From Basidiobolus meristosporus CBS 931.73 (Eukaryota; Basidiobolomycota; Basidiobolomycetes; Basidiobolales; Basidiobolaceae): a DNA stretch of 64,000 bases. Position 1 is the first letter of the stretch. Every line of letters begins with the position of its first letter. Below, piece by piece: positions 59,560 to 64,000 of this stretch. The DNA lies in contig MCFE01000399.1 of NCBI GenBank assembly GCA_002104905.1, forward strand, positions 17,366-81,365, in the 5' to 3' direction. Under the pieces are notes generated by a model, which worked only from the letters and a program-made list of their open reading frames with translations, made no database searches and was not told the DNA's origin. The position numbers and the translations under genes were made by a program.

Positions 59560-61750
59560 AGACAGTCACCAACAGGTGAAATCTTTATTTCAGTTGAAAC
59601 AAAGAAGACAGCGCTACTGTTGTAGCTTTGATACAAGAGTGTGTAGCTGAGGGGAATTTGTAGGTAAGTTAATAAGAAGTGATGATAGTTCTTCAGTGCT
59701 CAAGACACTGTTCAGTGGGAAGGGGGGTAGCAAGAGAGGTAAGAATGACTTGTGAACAACATTAATGAGGGGAATGTGAGAAGGATTGATATTCATCATA
59801 AAGGGAGTGTGCTGCTGCAGATATTGCTGCCAAAGGTCTGTCAAGTACTTCAGGTAGGCCAGCTTGGGTTTTTCTGACTGCAGAATATAGTGAGCAAACT
59901 TCTTGACTTCAGGATCTCCAAGTATAGTTCTCCAGCAGGAGCCAGGTGTAGTGTGGTGTGTTCTCTTCCAGGCCTTAATCAGTGGGTTGTTGCAGTTGTG
60001 AAGTCTGAGGTATAATCTGGTTCTAAGGTAGAGAAGTCTGATCTTATAGGGCATAAACCCAAAAGCACCAAGAATAGCATGTCTGTAGTGGCATTCAGGC
60101 AAATGAGGCACCAAGGAGGTAATGCACCATACTGCAAACTTGTCAAGCTTAGTGCAGTCTCTAGAAGTAAGAGAGAGAAGTGGTAAGCCAAATTCCAGGA
60201 CAGGGAAGACAAACTGCTTGAGTAGAAGGAGGCAGCTGGGAGCTGAAGTTGTAGGAGGAGTTACAGCCAGTAGCTTGTGGAGTGCCTGTCTTGCCAGGAT
60301 AATTCTCTTCTTCAGGTGTGCTCCAGAGTCTAGTCCAGCAGGAAGGAAAGGAAAGCCAAGATATGTAGCAGAAACCTGAGCAGGTAGAGTGGAGTTCTCC
60401 AGGTTGATGGGAGAGCCCAAAGGTACTGTCTTTGCAATGGAAAGCTGGAGATTATTCTTCTGCAGATACTGGTGGATGGTCTGGGAGTCTTGTTGCACAT
60501 TGGAGGAGGATATTCTGATGTCATCAGCAAAGAGAGTAACCAGGCAGTCAGCTGAGAGTCTTGGGAAATCATTCAGGAAGATGGCAAACAGTATAGGACC
60601 AAGCACAGAGCCTTGAACCACTCCATTAGGAACTGAGAACACAGCTGATTGCTCACTTGGGTGCAGAATTCTTGCTTGTGGATCCAGAAACAGAGACCTG
60701 ACAAGGAGGGTGAGAGAGGTACTGGAGAAGCATTGCAACTTGGACCAAAGCAGATTTCTGTCAACTGAATCAAAGGCCTTAGTAATATCAAACAGAACTG
60801 AGGGATACTTGCACTGGAGAGAGTGATCTTGGCTAAGTATGACTGCATATTCCAAGGAGAGGCCAGGAACAAAGCCAAACTGTGCAGGATGAAACTTGAG
60901 GGAGTCAGAGTAGAGCTCCTGAGCAAGCAGAAGCTCAAACACCTTTCTGCAGGTGGGCAGCAGAGATATTGGCCTGTAGGAGCTAGGATCCAGGTGCTTT
61001 CCTTTACCCTTGTACAGTGGCAGAACATTTGCAAAGGACCATTCCTCAGGAGTAGAAAGCTGGGCTGAGCATTGTTGAAACAGTGGAAGCAGAAGTGCAG
61101 ACATGGCCTTGGTACTAGTCTTCAGAAGCTCATAAGAGATTGTGTCCACACCTGGAGCAGTAGAGTTGGGAAGTCTCTTGAGCACATTATGGATTCTCCC
61201 TTGATCAAGTGCCAGTGGGATGGGCAGAGTCTTGAAGTCAGGATGAAAGCCAGGAGTTGAGTACTGCTTTGTAGAGAAGAAGATGTTAGCCAGCTGTTCT
61301 GTTGAAGGTAACTTCCTGGAAGAGGGCCTCATTGCCCTGTAGAGTCTTGATACTGTTCTTGTTATAGAGTTGGAAGATTGCAGAGGCAAAGAACTCATAA
61401 TATGATCCCAGAGCTGAGTGTGCAGAGAGTGGTGAATTGCCTTGGAGTGGTGTATTGCTGTCAGGAGGAGTTTCTCTGTTTTTGGGTTAGGGAAACTCAC
61501 GTAGCTTTGTTGCAGGGCTGAAACAATGGATTCCCATTTTCTTGAGGTAACAGCAGTAGTCTTGCATGGCAGTGAGAGGGAGGCAGACACCAGAATCAGA
61601 TGCTTCACAAAGAGCCAGGCATAGTTGAGATCATCTGGCAGAGAAAGTAGCAAACTGGCAAGCTTCAAGTAGTTCCCAAAGTCTTTCTTCTGATTCTTAG
61701 TAGCTTTGTGGGTGAGCACAGTAAGTTTTGGCAGCTTCTTCTTCACAACT
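59560..61750 (-). mobile_element. Telomeric non-LTR retrotransposon, copy A (5'-truncated)
   Basis: A 2.2-kb LINE-like copy with its 3' end to the left. Its 3' UTR is only ~55 bases (59613-59560) and ends in AATAAAGATTTCACC-TGTT-GGTGACTGTCTCC, abutting telomeric C-strand. The 5' end is cut inside the ORF and joined to three TTAGGG units at 61754-61771. It is near-identical to copy C, so insertion is recent. Confidence 0.9.
59614..61750 (-). CDS. Reverse transcriptase of telomeric LINE copy A (5'-truncated ORF)
   Basis: About 712 codons, open to the stop at 59614-59616. RT motifs appear in order: STAPGVDTISYELLK; YKGKGKHLDPSSYRPISLL; HPAQFGFVPGLSLEYAV; motif A with VLFDITKAFDSVDR; motif B with VPNGVVQGSVLGPILF; motif C LFADDIRIS; motif D NLQLSIAKT; motif E YLGFPFLPAG. 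A thumb/C-terminal region (YRHAILGAFGFMPYKIRL) follows. Neither an APE-type endonuclease nor an RLE-type CCHC/PD..D endonuclease is seen in this part, and no RNase H. The frame continues through the TTAGGG units as Pro-Asn repeats and into copy B's 3' end, which is junction read-through and not a native start. Confidence 0.92.
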
Positions 61751-61771
61751 GGGTTAGGGTTAGGGTTAGGG
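61751..61771 (+). repeat. Telomeric tract GGG plus three TTAGGG units
   Basis: The longest perfect telomeric run in the window. It separates the broken 5' end of copy A from the 3' end of copy B. Confidence 0.95.
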
Positions 61772-61772
61772 G

Positions 61773-61930
61773 AGACAGTCACCAACAGGTGAAATCTTTA
61801 TTTCAGTTGAAACAAAGAAGCCAGCGCTACTGTTGTAGCTTTGATACAAGAGTGTGTAGCTGAGGGGAATTTGTAGGTAAGTTAATAAGAAGTGATGATA
61901 GTTCTTCAGTGCTCAAGACACTGTTCAGTG
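61773..61930 (-). mobile_element. Telomeric retrotransposon copy B, 3'-terminal 158 bases
   Basis: Nearly identical to the 3' ends of A and C: the terminal module, the stop codon and the last ~30 codons. It ends abruptly at ACTGTTCAGTG, where A and C continue with GGAAGGGGGG; the joint to GGGTTAGGG shares GG. It is a severe 5' truncation capped by telomeric sequence. Confidence 0.88.
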
Positions 61931-61932
61931 GG

Positions 61933-61941
61933 TTAGGGGGG
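61933..61941 (+). repeat. Telomeric unit with extra G residues
   Basis: One TTAGGG followed by three G residues at the junction between copies B and C. Confidence 0.8.
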
Positions 61942-64000
61942 AGACAGTCACCAACAGGTGAAATCTTTATTTCAGTTGAAACAAAGAAGCCAGTGCTACT
62001 GTTGTAGCTTTGATACAAGAGTGTGTAGCTGAGGGGAATTTGTAGGTAAGTTAATAAGAAGTGATGATAGTTCTTCAGTGCTCAAGACACTGTTCAGTGG
62101 GAAGGGGGGTAGCAAGAGAGGTAAGAATGACTTGTGAACAACATTAATGAGGGGAATGTGATAAGGGTTGATATTCATCATAAAGGGAGTGTGCTGCTGC
62201 AGATATTGCTGCCAAAGGTCTGTCAAGTACTTCAGGTAGGCCAGCTTGGGTTTTTCTGACTGCAGAATATAGTGTGCAAACTTCTTGACTTCAGGATCTC
62301 CAAGTATAGTTCTCCAGCAGGAGCCAGGTGTTGTGAGGTGTGTTCTCTTCCAGGCCTTAATCAGTGGGTTGTTGCAGTTGTGAAGTCTGAGGTATAATCT
62401 GGTTCTAAGGTAGAGAAGTCTGATCTTATAGGGCATAAACCCAAAAGCACCAAGAATAGCATGTCTGTAGGGGCATTCAGGCAAATGAGGCACCAAGGAG
62501 GTAATGCACCATACTGCAAACTTGTCAAGCTTAGTGCAGTCTCTAGAAGTAAGAGAGAGAAGTGGTAAGCCAAATTCCAGGACAGGGAAGACAAACTGCT
62601 TGAGTAGAAGGAGGCAGCTGGGAGCTGAAGTTGTAGGAGGAGTAACAGCCAGTAGCTTGTGGAGTGCCTGTCTTGCCAGGATAATTCTCTTCTTCAGGTG
62701 TGCTCCAGAGTCTAGTCCAGTAGGAAGGAAAGGAAAGCCAAGATATGTAGCAGAAACCTGAGCAGGTAGAGTGGAGTTCTCCAAGTTGATGGGAGAGCCC
62801 AAAGGTACTGTCTTTGCAATGGAAAGCTGGAGATTATTCTTCTGCAGATACTGGTGGATGGTCTGGGAGTCTTGTTGCACATTGGAGGAGGATATTCTGA
62901 TGTCATCAGCAAAGAGAGTAACCAGGCAGTCAGCTGAGAGTCTTGGGAAATCATTCAGGAAGATGGCAAACAGTATAGGACCAAGCACAGAGCCTTGAAC
63001 CACTCCATTAGGAACTGAGAACACAGCTGATTGCTCACTTGGGTGCAGAATTCTTGCTTGTGGATCCAGAAACAGAGACCTGACAAGGAGGGTGAGAGAG
63101 GTACTGGAGAAGCATTGCAACTTGGACCAAAGCAGATTTCTGTCAACTGAATCAAAGGCCTTAGTAATATCAAACAGAACAGAGGGATACTTGCACTGGA
63201 GAGAGTGATCTTGGCTAAGTATGACTGCATATTCCAAGGAGAGGCCAGGAACAAAGCCAAACTGTGCAGGATGAAACTTGAGGGAGTCAGAGTAGAGCTC
63301 CTGAGCAAGCAGAAGCTCAAACACCTTTCTGCAGGTGGGCAGCAGAGATATTGGCCTGTAGGAGCTAGGATCCAGGTGCTTTCCTTTACCCTTGTACAGT
63401 GGCAGAACATTTGCAAAGGACCATTCCTCAGGAGTAGAAAGCTGGGCTGAGCATTGCTGAAACAGTGGAAGCAGAAGTGCAGACATGGCCTTGGTACTAG
63501 TCTTCAGAAGCTCATAAGAGATTGTGTCCACACCTGGAGCAGTAGAGTTGGGAAGCCTCTTGAGCACATTATGGATTCTCCTTTGATCAAGTGCAAGTGG
63601 GATGGGCAGAGTCTTGAAGTCAGGATGAAAGCCAGGAGTTGAGTACTGCTTTGTAGAGAAGAAGATGTTAGCCAGCTGTTCTGTTGAAGGTAACTTCCTG
63701 GAAGAGGGCCTCATTGCCCTGTAGAGTCTTGATACTGTTCTTGTTATAGAGTTGGAAGATTGCAGAGGCAAGGAACTCATAATATGATCCCAGAGCTGAG
63801 TATGCAGAGTGTGGTGAATTGCCTTGGAGTGGTGTATTGCTGTCAGGAGGAGTTTCTCTGTTTTTGGGTTAGGGAAACTCAGGTAGCTTTGTTGCAGGGC
63901 TGAAACAATGGATTCCCATTTTCTTGAGGTAACAGCAGTAGTCTTGCATGGCAGTGAGAGGGAGGCAGACACCAGAATCAGATGCTTCACAAAGAGCCAG
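61942..64000 (-). mobile_element. Telomeric non-LTR retrotransposon, copy C (continues past the window)
   Basis: Same orientation and same 3' terminal module as copy A. Over ~2 kb only scattered substitutions separate A and C. The 5' end lies outside the window toward the telomere, so whether C is full length cannot be judged. Confidence 0.9.
61996..64000 (-). CDS. Reverse transcriptase of telomeric LINE copy C (5' end outside the window)
   Basis: Open from the window edge to the stop at 61996-61998. It carries the same RT motifs as copy A (FDITKAFD, VVQGSVLGPILF, FADDIRIS). Differences from A seen in the shared part include Tyr for Ser in NINPYHIP, Leu for His in RTHLTTPG, Thr for Ala in FLPTGLD, Pro for His in ECPYRHA and Arg for Gly in LDQRRIHN. 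No disabling change is visible, so this copy may be intact if its 5' part is. Confidence 0.92.
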   Translation of the reverse strand, partial: WLFVKHLILVSASLSLPCKTTAVTSRKWESIVSALQQSYLSFPNPKTEKLLLTAIHHSKAIHHTLHTQLWDHIMSSLPLQSSNSITRTVSRLYRAMRPSSRKLPSTEQLANIFFSTKQYSTPGFHPDFKTLPIPLALDQRRIHNVLKRLPNSTAPGVDTISYELLKTSTKAMSALLLPLFQQCSAQLSTPEEWSFANVLPLYKGKGKHLDPSSYRPISLLPTCRKVFELLLAQELYSDSLKFHPAQFGFVPGLSLEYAVILSQDHSLQCKYPSVLFDITKAFDSVDRNLLWSKLQCFSSTSLTLLVRSLFLDPQARILHPSEQSAVFSVPNGVVQGSVLGPILFAIFLNDFPRLSADCLVTLFADDIRISSSNVQQDSQTIHQYLQKNNLQLSIAKTVPLGSPINLENSTLPAQVSATYLGFPFLPTGLDSGAHLKKRIILARQALHKLLAVTPPTTSAPSCLLLLKQFVFPVLEFGLPLLSLTSRDCTKLDKFAVWCITSLVPHLPECPYRHAILGAFGFMPYKIRLLYLRTRLYLRLHNCNNPLIKAWKRTHLTTPGSCWRTILGDPEVKKFAHYILQSEKPKLAYLKYLTDLWQQYLQQHTPFMMNINPYHIPLINVVHKSFLPLLLPPFPLNSVLSTEELSSLLINLPTNSPQLHTLVSKLQQ

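Noticed and set aside
60122-61260. Plus-strand frames of 60-85 codons across the retroelements
   Set aside because: They repeat identically in copies A and C as antisense shadows of the RT ORF.
61480-61492. GGGTTAGGG inside the RT ORF as another telomeric junction
   Set aside because: It is present at the matching place in copy C and codes part of the continuous protein (FPNPKTEK), so it is native element sequence.

Overview
The window looks like the right-hand end of a chromosome from a filamentous fungus outside the Dikarya (zygomycete-grade or other early-diverging lineage; lineage is my inference). The genes carry many short introns (about 38-100 bases, GT..AG with CTAAC/CTGAC-like branch sites, plus two probable GC..AG introns). 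The gene set is fungal (TAH18, CCR4, SEC23, GID8, two-BIR BIR1, ARO3/4-type DAHP synthase, BRO1, BRCT scaffold). It is mixed with families that common Dikarya lack or rarely keep: a six-TM voltage-gated K+ channel, an Integrator subunit 10 homologue and a GTP-type PEP carboxykinase. The + strand ends in TTAGGG units, so the telomere lies beyond the right edge.

Region by region: 0.3-22 kb is a housekeeping block: Fe-S assembly diflavin reductase, IFRD-like protein, mitochondrial acyl carrier protein, CCR4 deadenylase, SEC23, GID8, K+ channel, a small basic protein, BIR1 and DAHP synthase. 23-28 kb has two secreted proteins, one LPMO-like and one with a CBM9-like domain, around a 3.2-kb stretch with no gene I can support. 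29-47 kb holds the INTS10 homologue, a broken glucose-6-phosphate 1-epimerase gene, BRO1/ALIX, an arrestin, a stray 31-base piece of the 18S rRNA 3' end, ribosomal protein eL36, a small unknown protein, RAD23 and an aminopeptidase P. 48-57 kb holds a multi-BRCT protein, GTP-PEPCK, a possible decayed gene and an intronless secreted protein of unknown family. Exon models for most genes were checked to keep frame across every junction; exceptions are stated.

The last 5.7 kb (58,296-64,000) is the most unusual part. It is a stack of non-LTR retroelement copies, all on the minus strand with the 3' end toward the chromosome interior. Each copy joins a TTAGGG unit on its centromere side. Seven copies of one short 3' module (AATAAA signal, GATTT, CACC..GGTG hairpin, GACT) occur in about 3.7 kb. 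Two element types share it: one with a reverse transcriptase and one with a 242-aa coiled-coil ORF1-like protein. Several copies are cut at the 5' end and capped by new TTAGGG. The layout fits reverse transcription primed by the telomeric G-strand onto RNA ending at or in CCCTAA, followed by renewed telomere addition. It resembles MoTeR1/MoTeR2 of Magnaporthe and, in orientation, HeT-A of Drosophila.
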